Shown: positions 1-9,406, numbered from the stretch's first letter. The stretch is DNA of 14,223 nucleotides from Jimgerdemannia flammicorona (GCA_003990745.1 RBNI01004343.1:1-14223); one strand, 5' to 3'. Notes: generated by a model not told the origin, from the sequence alone. Numbers and translations are program-made.

Positions 1-461
1 TTTATAGTTACTTGGACTTTGCCATTTATTACCATTCTATAAATAAGTTTACAATATCACCTCCCACTACCCGATCTCTATGGGGGAGCCTCCCCCTGCA
101 TCCTTATCAACAAAAACCACTCTTACACCTATTACTCCCACCCTACCCCCACTCTGCCCACAAATCTTCTCTACCAAATAACGTTGTCACCCACCCTGCA
201 ATCTCCAACCAAGCCACCAGCCTGTCAGGGTGTCTTCCACCAGTCTATGCCAGCACTGCAGTCGATCCCTCAGGCTCAATCTCCTCTCTCCTTTAAAAAC
301 AAACAACCAGTGACCCGCCAACCCCACTCAAATTGTCAAAGCCCAATCCAATGTGAGTCACTTCTTTCCTACCCCCCCCACCAGTCTATCCCTCAAATCC
401 TCCCACTGGCCCCTTGTGCCATGTTCCCTATATGCTACCTCCAAATGATCCCAACAACCCT
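1..461 (-). other. LINE ORF2 tail or 3' region, end not resolved
   Basis: The ORF2 frame can be followed past the TGA at 462 (RVVGIIWR, NMAQGASGRI, HWIGL, FEWGWRV), but stops come about every 20-40 codons. I cannot tell whether this is the decayed C-terminus or the 3' untranslated region. It keeps the LINE's base composition (C-rich on the plus strand), so it very likely belongs to the same element. No other gene is supported here. Confidence 0.5.
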
Positions 462-3400
462 TCAAAAGTCACTAAGTACCTTGCACTCTCCTAGCCAATG
501 TTCAGGCATCTGCATGTATCCCCCGACCTGCCCTATATTGTGGCACTCCTCACAGTCAAAACAACCCCCCTTGACAAGGTGGCCCAAATGGAAGTTGAGC
601 ATGACATTTCTCCTCAATATGCGCCACCAGATCACCCAGTTCTTCAGTGGCATCCACCTCTGCACCTCAGCACTCCATACCCAAATACCATACCAGTCCT
701 ACTCCTCGCCGATCCCCACCCCCTGCCATCTACTAGACCACAGATCCTGGCCTGGTCCTCATTAGCACTCTATTCCATCACCAATGTCAAACTCAGTTAA
801 GAGTATGCCTTCTAGCAACACTCGATCCCATCTCCACATTGCCAGGTCCCAAGCCTCATCTTCCTCATTTCCTTGCCAACAAATTCTAATATGGTGTGCC
901 CCCTCTACTACTCCCTACCAGAAACCTTTGTAACACAGTTGGGCAGTGTTCTGAAGCCCAACCAATGATAAGAGATCTCTCATGGAGCCTCTTGGCAAAG
1001 ACCTCAACTCCCAAACTTTCTGCAAGAGTGGAACCCAACTACCTCCTCTCAGCTCCACTACTCTCTTCATCTACCATGCTCTCAGGCAATGTAATCTCTT
1101 CAGAAAGTCAACCAGTCCAAGACCTCCTCTTTCCACTGATAGAGACAAGACCTCCCAACTGATCTGACTCCTCCTTCTAGCCCAGATCTACCCTTTGGCC
1201 AGCTTCAATAGTCTCTTCACCACCCAGGCTGGGAAATCCAAATGATATACTAGATACCACAACTTTGACAGCCAATAAATATTCAGAACTGATACACGCC
1301 CCACCAGAGATAAGTAGCAACCCCCCCAGCTCTGCAGGGTCTCCCTCCAGACTTCAATTCACTATTCCCACCAGAGTCTGGGAAGTACTGATCCATATAC
1401 TGACAAATAAATGCCCAAGTACCTCACTGCCTCACCAGCAGAGATGATCATTCCAATAATGTCTCCCCCCACCAGGCCATTACCTAATACCATTGTCTCA
1501 TACTTATGCCAATTGAGTTTGGCCCCCAAGTTCATCTCATACCACTCCACTGTCTTCTTCAGCTCTTCAATGTCCACAATAGATCCCAGGTCAACCACTA
1601 TGTCATCTGCAAAAGCCCCAACTTTCTACTCAATTCCAAGGATGTTGAGCCCTTCTATCTTCTTCCAAATTCTGTCCATTAGGGGTTCCAGTAAAAGAGC
1701 ATACAGAATGGGGGACAGTGGGTCCCTCTGCGGAACACCCCTTCTCAGGAGAAATGATACCCCTCTATACTCATTACAAATGAGTGCAGCCCTACTCCCT
1801 TCCAACAGACTGACCATCACTGACTGAAACTGGTGTAGAACTTCAATTCTGTCTAATACTTTTGCTAGCCAGACTCACCACACCTAGTCATAAGCCTTCT
1901 CCTGATCCAAGAAGACTAGTCTCTCATCCAGTCTACAAGCTCGTGCCCCTTCAATAATACCATGTACCCAGGCTGTGCCATCCCTAATGAGCTGGCTGCC
2001 TACAAAGCCCCTCTGCTTAACACCCAAAACTTACTGAGCCACCTTCTGTAGCCTCACAACTACCATCTTCATGACCAATTTTCTGTCCATGTCCAGCAGC
2101 ATGATTGGTCGCCAGTTCTTCCAGTCCTCTCTCCCTCCTTTGTTTTTGTAAAGCAGTGTCACCAGCCCCAGATCCTACTCCCCCACCTATCTCCCTGTCT
2201 GCAGAATAATGTCATACAGTGCCATCATCTCACCCAGTACTCCAGGAACTCCCATCATTTTCTTCCAGAAGTCCCAGGGCAGACCATCCTCCCCAGGTGT
2301 GGTACCCAGCATTGTTGCCACAAGAACCTGGCAGATCTCTTCTTCTTGAACTAGCAGCACCAAGTCCTCCAGCCCATCTACTTGCAGGGGGTGCCAATCC
2401 TCCAATACCTGATCAATGGTATTAGAATCAGCTCCACCCTCCTCCTCACTCCACAATCCACTCCACTGCTCCTTGAGTGATCCAAGAATGTCTTGTATAC
2501 CATGTACTAATACACCTTTGGAGTCAATCACCCCCTCTCATCATTGCTGCACTCTTCTTATCTGAAGGGCCCTCATGAGGTACTTTGAGGGCCTCTCCCC
2601 TTCCTCCAAACTCTACCAATGAAGCTGTACTGCCAAGCTCTGTACCCTGACCTCCTCCTCTTCCCGCAACATCTGTTGCAATTCTCCAACTTCCATTCTA
2701 GCCCTCCTCAGCCTCCAGTCCTCACCTCCCACCAATATTGCAAGACCCACCCAATCCTCTAAGAGTCTAGACAGCCTACCAGTAGCCCATCTCACCCATG
2801 GCCTCCTCTGCTTCCCCACCTCCTTGCCAACCTCACTCCAGTAGGCCCTCACACTCTCTTTCAACCTCATCTACCAAATACCAATAGGGGCACCTTCCTG
2901 TCTCCAGCTTGTCACCCTCAGTTGTATATCTACAGCTCACTCATCCCACTGGATCCCATTATCTAATAAAGAGGCATTTAGGTGCCAATGTCCAGGCCCA
3001 TCCCCACTCACTCCAAAATGTCCTTGTCCTAACAACTCCCAATAATCTGACCATAGACACCATTTTACCTCCAGTGACTTCCAGACATCTAAGCCCCAGC
3101 AGCTAGCTGTCAGAATCCAGTCAATCCTCATCCCCAGACCCCCTGCCCAATGTGTGTACACTCTCCTATCTCCCCAGCAATTCCTACCTGCATCTACCAG
3201 AGCACTAAGCCTTTCTACTTCCTCCCATGCTGCCAGCCCTCTACTCCTAGTCTCAGCTCCCTGGCCACCATCTGTTCTATCCAACCACACATCTCAGACC
3301 ATATTGAAATCTCTACCAAGCATATCCACTCCAGCTTCTGCAAGAACCTCACTCTCCTGAAGACCCTGCACCCAATCCACATGCTCACCCCATACAGCGG

Positions 3401-3745
3401 AACAATAACAAGAGCCCACCTTGACTGGCTCCCAACCTGTATGTATCCATTTGCCCCAGACCAGTCTATCCCCCCAGCTCCTCATATTCCTTATCTCCCC
3501 TCTGCCTTTCTGGACCAGAATTCCCACCTTGCCCTTCCAAACTGCCTCTCCTTCCCATTCCTTTGTCCAATCTAATCTATCCAAATCATCTTTATACTGG
3601 ACATCCTGCAATAGGAAGAGATTGGCCTCCAATCCCTTCAGCTAAGTAAAAATGTTCCTATATCGAAAAGTACTCCTCAGCCCATTCACATTCAAAGAAA
3701 AAATGTTAGTTGTACTATTTATAGTGAAATATGGTGTGTCATCCT
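462..3745 (-). pseudogene. LINE ORF2: endonuclease-reverse transcriptase, broken by stops
   Basis: Single minus-strand frame of about 1,090 codons. The AP-endonuclease domain begins with NIFSLNVNGLRS (from 3707), then LLQDVQ, GRDFNMV (3317-3297), RIDWIL (3128-3111) and SDY (3050-3042). Known endonucleases have GDFN and SDH, so G and H appear mutated to R and Y. The RT has RPIMLLDMDRK, GFVGSQLIRDG, motif A FLDQEKAYD (1913-1887), motif B GVPQRDPLSP (normally QGD; Arg codon 1727-1725) and motif C FADD (1613-1602). A thumb-like region SLVGRVSVLNIYWLSKLWYL lies near 1290-1230. A Cys/His motif CFDCEEC ... EHWLGEC lies at 563-483. I count 12 TAG, 7 TGA and 2 TAA internal stops and no frameshift. The start is uncertain: the frame is open above 3707 and may overlap the ORF1 end by a one-base offset. 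The TGA at 462-464 may be another nonsense change rather than the true end. It would nick target DNA and reverse-transcribe the LINE RNA. Confidence 0.88.
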
Positions 3746-3753
3746 GTCCATCC

Positions 3754-5736
3754 CTACTGCTCCATGTTTCTCTCTTCCTGTGCCAAGTTCAGATTATGTT
3801 CCACAGTCACTGCTTCCTCCTCAGCCCTTTGAGCCTCCAATCCAGCCAACAGCTCATTCATCTCCCCATCTACCTTCTCCTCAAACTCTTCCTGATACTC
3901 TAGGCAGGCCTCCTGCCAGAGCTGCAATCCATGATGCTTGGTCCAGCAGTATTCAGCCCTCTCACCAGCAACACCTGCCAATTCTGCCTCCTGCTTCTCA
4001 TCTACCTCATACCCTTCCTCCCCCAAGTATATGGCAAGAATTTCCACCTTCAATGCCAACACCACTCCATCCCCCTACAAGATCCTCACCCAATGCTCAT
4101 TGCTCATTACTCTTAAGTCCACCTCCCCCAACTCATCAGCCACCAGGTTATTCATTATCTGACACATCAAAAGTAGGTTCCCCACCTCCTTCCCTCTAGG
4201 AGTCACTGGCCTCTCTCCATCCAGCATCATGGTGTTAGCTCCAGTACTCACAGACTCATCCCATGCCTCAGGGATATCCACCAGCTCCTCCTCCCCAACT
4301 ATTACCCCTTGTCCCCTGTCCACTACCTCCAGAACTTCAAATTGAACTTGCTGGGCCCCCTGCATGGGTACATCCTCCTCCATCCTGCTTCGGGAAGCCG
4401 GACTATGTCTGATAAGTGGGGTAGGGGTAGGTGAGGCTTCCCCATCCTCCTCCCAGACCTCAAACGTGCCATCAGCATAAAGGTCATTGCCCACCACCTC
4501 CCTGTCCTCTCCAGTCCTCTTCTCAGCACTCCCACTACTCTTGCCTGCCCAGACACTTGCTTTAGTACCTGCTGCCTCCACCATTCCACCTGCATTCTTT
4601 GGTGGCCTCTCCTCTAGCTTCACCAGCAGTTCCTTCTATCTCTTGTACCCCTGAGTCCATTCTCACTACCTCTTGTCTACTTGGATCTGCTTCCCATCCA
4701 CCACCTCCAGGTGTGTGGACTCCACAAATGCCTTCCAGGCCTTTGCCCTCTGCTCCACTGCACCACCTAGCTCTTCCAGTACTTCCAACAAGTCCTCTTC
4801 CTCCTTCTCACTCTCCTTCACCCTCATCACCTTGCACAAGATTACCCCCCAGACCATCACCAAAGGCCAGTCCCTCACCTTCCTGGTAGCTTCCTTTTCT
4901 GCCAGCCGAATCCTCACATCAACATCTCCAGTCTGGAGTGAGGTCCCTTCCTATACCCTAAAGCCGATGTCTACCATATCACCATACTCTGCCATAACCT
5001 CTTCAACTCTCCTTCTCATCTCTACTGCTGTCACCATAGGTACCCCTTTCACTAACAGTTGTACCACCCTGGGGTCCCACCTCATTGGAACACACACCTC
5101 CCCAATCATCAATTCCATCTTCAGCATCTCCTCCAAAGGCTCAGCCTCCTCAAATTCTACCTTCACTCCCTCCAAACCCTTCAGAAACTTTACAGATGCC
5201 GCTTCAGCCACCTGTTTAGCAATGAAACCCAGCACCATTTTTGCCATCACTACTAGGCCCTGGAAGCACATAGTAATCGCAAATGCCAAGATCAATTTCT
5301 TGAGTAACAGAGCTACCATCAGGCCCATCACACCATCTGCCAAATCCCCTGATCTTCTAAGCCTCTACCACTCAGCCCCACCATTGGCAGTCCTATCTCT
5401 ATCAGCCATCACACTTCCCCCAGCCACTACTCCCCCAGCTCTACCACCCCCACCACCAAGGGCTACTCCCCCCTGTATCACTGTCTTCCCCACCTCCTTA
5501 CCTTTCCTTAGCCATCCCTCTAGCCCAGACATCTGCTGTCTCTCCTTCACTATCTCCATAAAGCTTACCCTGCCAGACCCTGGTCCTCCACCACTGCCCC
5601 CTCCTCTACCATGTCCTCCCACCAGCAGCCCCCTCATACCTCCCCCCAGCCCAGGGCCTTGCCCCACCTGCTGCTAGTCAAACATACTTGGGCCTCCCTG
5701 CCCAGTATGCACCTCAGATTGCCAGTCAGTCACCAT
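3754..5736 (-). pseudogene. LINE ORF1 (Gag-like RNA-binding protein), broken by stops
   Basis: About 660 codons in one frame, from an ATG at 5736 to a TAG at 3754-3756. LINE ORF1 proteins bind the element's RNA. The first 110 codons are Gly-rich. Around 5090-4950 a stretch (DPRVVQLLVKGVP, then EEVMAEYGDMVDIGF) resembles the folded Gag-like part of Tad/Jockey-type ORF1. A charged segment RLAEKEATRKVRDW follows near 4905. The C-terminal 100 codons (about 4065-3757) are acidic and probably coiled-coil (EEFEEKVDGEMNELLAGLE). I see no clear CCHC knuckle. Internal stops are TAG at 5674, 5365, 4951, 4666, 4636 and 4075, and TGA at 4663 (lowest coordinates given). The open pieces keep the same frame, since their offsets are all multiples of three. 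Assignment rests mainly on position upstream of ORF2; similarity to known ORF1 proteins is weak. Confidence 0.72.
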
Positions 5737-5794
5737 ATTGCTAGTTACTTTCTCCAATAAACGATGTTGTAAGTGCTTTCCAAAGATTGTATAA

Positions 5795-6361
5795 CCTGAA
5801 TGGTACTGGAAAGAGCCAAAGTCCAAGAAGTATATCTACAAGTATACTGATTATGTTAACAATCTAATAAATCAAGTAAATTCTCTCAGTATATCTGTAG
5901 ATTATATTGGTAATAAAGATAAGATCCTAGTACTTATAAGAGATTATCTAGAAGTATATAATATTATCATTATAGCTATATATAAGACTGATAAGCTTAC
6001 AAACTATACATATATAATAACAAGTCTCATAAATGAGGAAATATTCTAAGAAATAATATTAAAGACAATGAAATAGCCTTCAATAAGTCTTGTGAATATA
6101 GTAGTAAATAAGACCAAAGTTAGCATAGATAGAGTCAATGGTACAAGTATTAACAATAATAATAAAAATGAACCAAACTCTAAAATCAATATAATAATAA
6201 TTAATAAATTAGGTTTGATCATTATTGTGAATACTGTAGTAAGTATAGATATAGAAAGTACTATTATTATTATAGGAAGTATAATAAAAATAAAGAGAGC
6301 AGTGAAAATAACTACAGAAAAGATCAATATTAATATAATAAAGAGAAATATAATATTATAA
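5795..6361 (+). pseudogene. Ty1/Copia-type gag relic, AT-mutated
   Basis: One plus-strand frame runs from after the TAA at 5792-5794 to a TAA at 6047-6049 without an ATG, then continues in frame to about 6361 with a TAG near 6074. The first part reads YVNNLINQVNSLS, then GNKDKILVLIRDYLEVYN, then YTYIITSLINEE. This follows the order of the conserved part of Copia-type Gag (UBN2-like: HI..f..l...L, then LL.SLP.sY, then a terminal L..EE). The second part is Asn/Ile/Lys-rich, as expected when GC-rich codons are driven to AT. A KLGL near 6208 may be the wreck of a zinc-knuckle GH, but no knuckle cysteine survives. The Copia call is an inference from pattern order and could be wrong. Confidence 0.5.
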
Positions 6362-7260
6362 ATATTACTAAAACTGATAATAATAGTAATATATTCTTAA
6401 TACAAACAATATATATAAAAGACCTGGGAAATACATCTAGTGCCAAATCTACTAACTTATTATCTACTATCAGCTCTGCTAGTTCTGTAAGAGTGAGATC
6501 AATGAGAAGTTTTACTACTAACCTAATATCTACAACTAGTCAGTAAAATACTTTAAACTAATAAAAAGTAGTGATATCAATACTCTCAGTAGTATGGAGA
6601 CTGACAAGTATATATCTACTAAATATACTAACATAGCTGATAATAATGATATCTGACATAGATTCACTATATAGTATATATATAACAGTACCTATATACC
6701 AACTCAAGACTCTAGATATAGTTATACTCAAGACTATAATATATTGCAACTACATAAGACCTTACTACTCAGTAGAAGTAAAATGCATTTGAATAACTCC
6801 ATTCACTTCATCTGTATTATCTCTATTAAAAAATGACAGATACTTTATTTAGAACTCAAGAAAGTCAACAATCCTGAAACCAGTCTTAAGCTCATCTATG
6901 TGATAGATAATTGCTATTAGAAATTGTCTCAGATTACAGAAAAGACTATTTCCAAGAGGTTTGAACTTCTAGCCATGATAATGAGAGTCCTTGCCCTAGA
7001 TAAGGATGGCCAGTTCTTACAAATATGCCCATAGCCCCCCCCTCAAAAAAAAGAACCAAGATCTGCTATTCTCATATAACCACTACTACTAAGGATAGCT
7101 CTAATTTTGCAAGTGACAGATATGACAATATCTTTAAAACTGGTGATATCAGAATCAGAAGACTGTTTAGACTTAGTAAGTCACTAGTTACAAGTTGTAA
7201 CTCAGCTATGACTTATTTTAATTATAAGATAATCTGTAATCAAATCCATGATAACTCATA
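6362..7260 (+). other. AT-rich degenerate DNA, probably decayed retroelement
   Basis: About 900 bases rich in TATA/ATAATA strings with stops in all frames. A short plus-strand reading near 6610-6690 (LLN, then SDIDSLY) sits where a Copia protease could follow the gag relic, but no catalytic DSG/DTG survives. At 7025-7261 a 78-codon reading starts MPIAPPSKKRTK, with runs of eight C and eight A at about 7035-7052. It could be a 5' extension of the ORF copy that follows, since it shares that copy's local frame at 7331. I do not recognise it. No RNA gene or regulatory site stands out. Confidence 0.4.
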
Positions 7261-8268
7261 ATGACTCTGGCAGTATACTGCTCAAGTCAGGTGATCCTAC
7301 ACTCTGAACCAAAGAAGCAGATCCTCAAGATATAAAAGAAGTATTAAGAAAAGAAAGACAAAGTATTAACCACAAATAAGAAACTTACTATAAACCCAAA
7401 ATATCTGCCATCCACCAAACAGTAAGGTCAAGAAGTCATCTAGGTCTATTAGTCTAAGAACAGATGTTCACTAATATCAAGAGAGTAATAAGATACATAC
7501 AAGAAGGACTCTAAGTCTGAATCTTTAGACAAGAGATCCTTATCACTACACTTTCACTACTATAAAATAGAGATAAGAATCACTACTGCTACTGAGTGCC
7601 TTTAGATATAGTAAGAATATAAGATAAGATATCATCTTTACTAAGAATTCTCACAGACCAGCTATTAAGAAATTATAGATACCATATATATAGATAGATA
7701 TGAGTAGAAATTGACCAAAAGAGTTCATCAGATCTTCAGACAGATATTCTAGATCATTCCTAACCTGAAATATATCAAAGTCTCTGACATCTAAGAATTA
7801 ATAAGCTGCTATGTAGACTACCTTGAAGAAATGATAGCAGAAGAAGCCCAATCTACTATTATAGTCAAGAGTGATAAAGTTTAAGATCTTTGAAACCCTA
7901 TCTTAGAGGACAACTCAGATTAGTTCATCTATGGCCTGATTATACTATTTCAAGACTCTCTCCTGAGAGTCTGCTATTTCCAGAACTCTACAGATATTCT
8001 CTACTTTGTGGATGACCTCACTATTGACTAGAGACCTCAAGAGTAAAATGATATCACCCTCTCAGACAACTTGGAGAATGATGACAACCCACTTATTCTA
8101 CTAGAAGATAACATCTACAACTTCCTTTCTCTACTCCCAGACCCTTTTACTGACTTCAGCACAACTGTGAGAGATACAGAAAATAATTTGGCCAGACTCT
8201 CTGAAGAAAATGAGAAGAAAAATAAGGATGATATAATTTCAGTCATATTGAATTTTAAGATATTGTAA
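7261..8268 (+). pseudogene. Unknown ORF, copy A (hypermutated tandem copy)
   Basis: Aligns codon for codon with the downstream copy starting at 8371. At 7579-7683 the amino acids parallel 8686-8790 (ITTATECL against ITIATECL), with Gln and Trp codons of the other copy replaced by TAG/TAA. Later matches are QIFR, IPNLKYIKV against IPNLEYIRV, EEAQSTI against TEAQSTI, NPIL against HPIL, and the ending ILNF against VLNF. From 7579 to 8268 the frame is unbroken by indels. Upstream (7331-7575) there are small indels and one frame change. AT enrichment fades after about 7950, and from 8071 a 65-codon stretch is open and ends SEENEKKNKDD. Function unknown: no domain, signal peptide or membrane segment recognised. 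The acidic C-terminal part and position beside retroelements suggest a transposon-borne ORF, but that is inference. Confidence 0.62.
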
Positions 8269-8370
8269 TGGTGACCACAGAATGATGACATCAGCACAGG
8301 AGACAGCCTTTCCTTGCAAGCCACCAGATCGGAGCATGAGAAGATTATACAGTATACAAGATGAGCAATA
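8269..8370. other. Spacer between the two ORF copies
   Basis: The 102 bases separate the stop of copy A from the likely ATG of copy B. The decamer GTGACCACAG occurs at 8271-8280 and again at 8391-8400, inside copy B. The last 35 bases before the copy B ATG loosely resemble the bases before 7261 (both end in ATAATGAC across the ATG), so the duplication may include some 5' flank. No coding region is evident. Confidence 0.45.
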
Positions 8371-9318
8371 ATGACCAACTATGAGTCATTGTGACCACAG
8401 TACAAGTATCCTGAAGAATATAAAAGAAGGATTAAGGAACTGCAGTAGCAACAACCAATAAGAACCACCAATCCCAAAATAGCTCAAAGACTTACTACAA
8501 ATAAAATATTTGCTGCCCACCAAACCTCAAGGTCAAGGAACCACCAAGGTACCTCAGTTGAAGAAAGGATGTTCCAAGACATCAGAAGAGCTATGAGGAC
8601 CTACTCAAGAAGGACTCCTAGTGTCTACCTGGGCACTGCAGACCCTTATCACATCATTCTCTACCGTCGTGAAATGAAAACAAGGATCACCATTGCTACC
8701 GAATGCCTCCAAATGTGGCAGGAGTATGAAATAGGAAACCTCCTCTACTGGGAGTTCCCACAGGCCAGCATCCAAGAGCTACAAGATGCCACTCCCATGG
8801 ACATACGCAAAATGAGGACAGCTAAAAAGATCTATCAGATCTTTAGGCATACACCATGGTCAATCCCCAACTTGGAGTATATTAGAGTCTTAGACTTCAG
8901 AGACCTGTCATCCTGCTGTATCAATGCACTAGAAGCCAGGGTGGCTACAGAAGCCCAGTCCACTATCACCCTCAACAGCAAAGAAGTAGAAGACTTCTAG
9001 CACCCCATCCTTCAGGACAACCCAAACCAATTCCTGCAAGGATTGATCTCAGTATTCCAAGGTCCAAACATCTGGGTTAGATCTCCCCAAGACCCCACAT
9101 TTGTTCCCTATTTTGTAGAAGAGAACCTCATAGACTGGAGAGCTCCAGATCTTGTTCCTGATTTTCCCGCCACAGCTAAATGTAATGACGTCATCGATGA
9201 TATCATCCCATGCGACATATGCGAAATATACAACCTGTATAACGAATTCGTAGATCTCATCTCCTTCAGTGATGATGATGATGATGAAGCCCCCATGGTC
9301 CTGAACTTTCTTCTCTAA
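8371..9318 (+). pseudogene. Unknown ORF, copy B (nearly intact)
   Basis: One plus-strand frame of about 316 codons from ATG at 8371 to TAA at 9316-9318. It is interrupted by TGA at 8392, TAG at 8446 and TAG at 8998, with no frameshift. I chose 8371 because the frame upstream meets a stop within a few codons and the reading after it (MTNYESL, then YPEEYKRRIKEL) aligns with copy A. The N-terminal 120 codons are basic (MFQDIRRAMRTYSRRTP, YRREMKTRI). The middle is mixed, rich in aromatic residues (EIGNLLYWEFPQ, QIFRHTPWSIPNLEYIRVL). The C-terminus is acidic, with five Asp and a Glu from a GAT repeat at 9271-9288. The stop at 8998 aligns with a TGA in copy A, consistent with a shared ancestral Trp codon. 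I recognise no family. It ends five bases before the probable Gypsy LTR. It may be an accessory or structural ORF of another transposon. Confidence 0.62.
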
Positions 9319-9340
9319 GTTCTTGTTACACTGGATAATG

Positions 9341-9406
9341 CCAGCACCAGTATTCTGAGGTGATGCGAAATTGTTCCAGTACCGGCATTTTGATGTGATA
9401 TCAAAT
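9341..9406 (+). repeat. Imperfect 31-bp direct repeat in LTR U3
   Basis: Bases 9341-9371 and 9376-9406 match at 23 of 31 positions by eye, with a period of 35. Both start CCAG-ACC and end in AAAT. The repeat lies about 100 bases upstream of the TATA box, where enhancer-like repeats are common in LTRs. Confidence 0.6.

Larger units (their letters stand above)
1..5745 (-). mobile_element. Degenerate Tad1-like LINE (non-LTR retrotransposon)
   Basis: Two consecutive reading frames on the minus strand have LINE architecture. ORF1 (5736-3754) is Gly-rich, then Gag-like, with an acidic tail. ORF2 (from about 3745 downward) has an apurinic endonuclease, a reverse transcriptase and a C-terminal Cys/His motif. 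RT motifs FLDQEKAYD (1913-1887), a GVPQ-DPLSP block (1739 downward) and FADD (1613-1602) are clear. The 5' end lies near 5745, just upstream of the ORF1 ATG and before AT-rich DNA begins. The 3' end is at or beyond base 1, and I see no poly-A tail or target-site duplication. The element is dead: I count 7 internal stops in ORF1 and 21 in ORF2 down to 465, but no frameshift. The coding strand is G-rich and C-poor. The Tad1 assignment is inferred from motif style and fungal context. Confidence 0.88.
7261..9318 (+). repeat. Tandem duplication of an unknown ORF, about 1 kb unit
   Basis: The units 7261-8268 and 8371-9318 are in the same orientation. Their offset is 1088 bases at the TATAAAAG marker (7331 and 8419) and 1107 bases at the ITxATECL codons (7579 and 8686), so small indels separate them. 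Conservation is visible across most of the unit. The segment just before the shared VLNF-type ending is divergent. They may be a true tandem duplication or two nested insertions of one element. Confidence 0.6.

Noticed and set aside
184..4199. Several plus-strand ORFs of 60-193 codons
   Set aside because: All are antisense to LINE ORF2 or ORF1 and share the same skewed composition. The minus-strand frame has clear endonuclease and RT motifs.
4673..5677. 334-codon plus-strand ORF, Pro/Ser/Thr-rich
   Set aside because: Lies antisense to LINE ORF1. The low-complexity composition reflects the C-rich plus strand, where stop codons are rare. No domain is seen.
6046..6327. Minus-strand Ile/Leu-rich ORF resembling a membrane protein
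   Set aside because: It is the complement of AT-rich DNA in the Copia-gag-like frame. The hydrophobicity comes from ATA/ATT/TTA codons.
6558..6749. 63-codon minus-strand ORF
   Set aside because: A chance opening in AT-rich degenerate sequence without motifs or context.
8115..8378. 87-codon minus-strand ORF with Phe/Ser run
   Set aside because: Antisense to the 3' part of copy A, which aligns with copy B on the plus strand.
8417..8428. TATA box (TATAAAAG) as a promoter for copy B
   Set aside because: It lies inside the aligned coding frame (YKRR), and its counterpart at 7331 is also within the repeat unit.
9271..9288. (GAT) microsatellite as an independent element
   Set aside because: Only five GAT units and a GAA, in frame in copy B and encoding its acidic tail.
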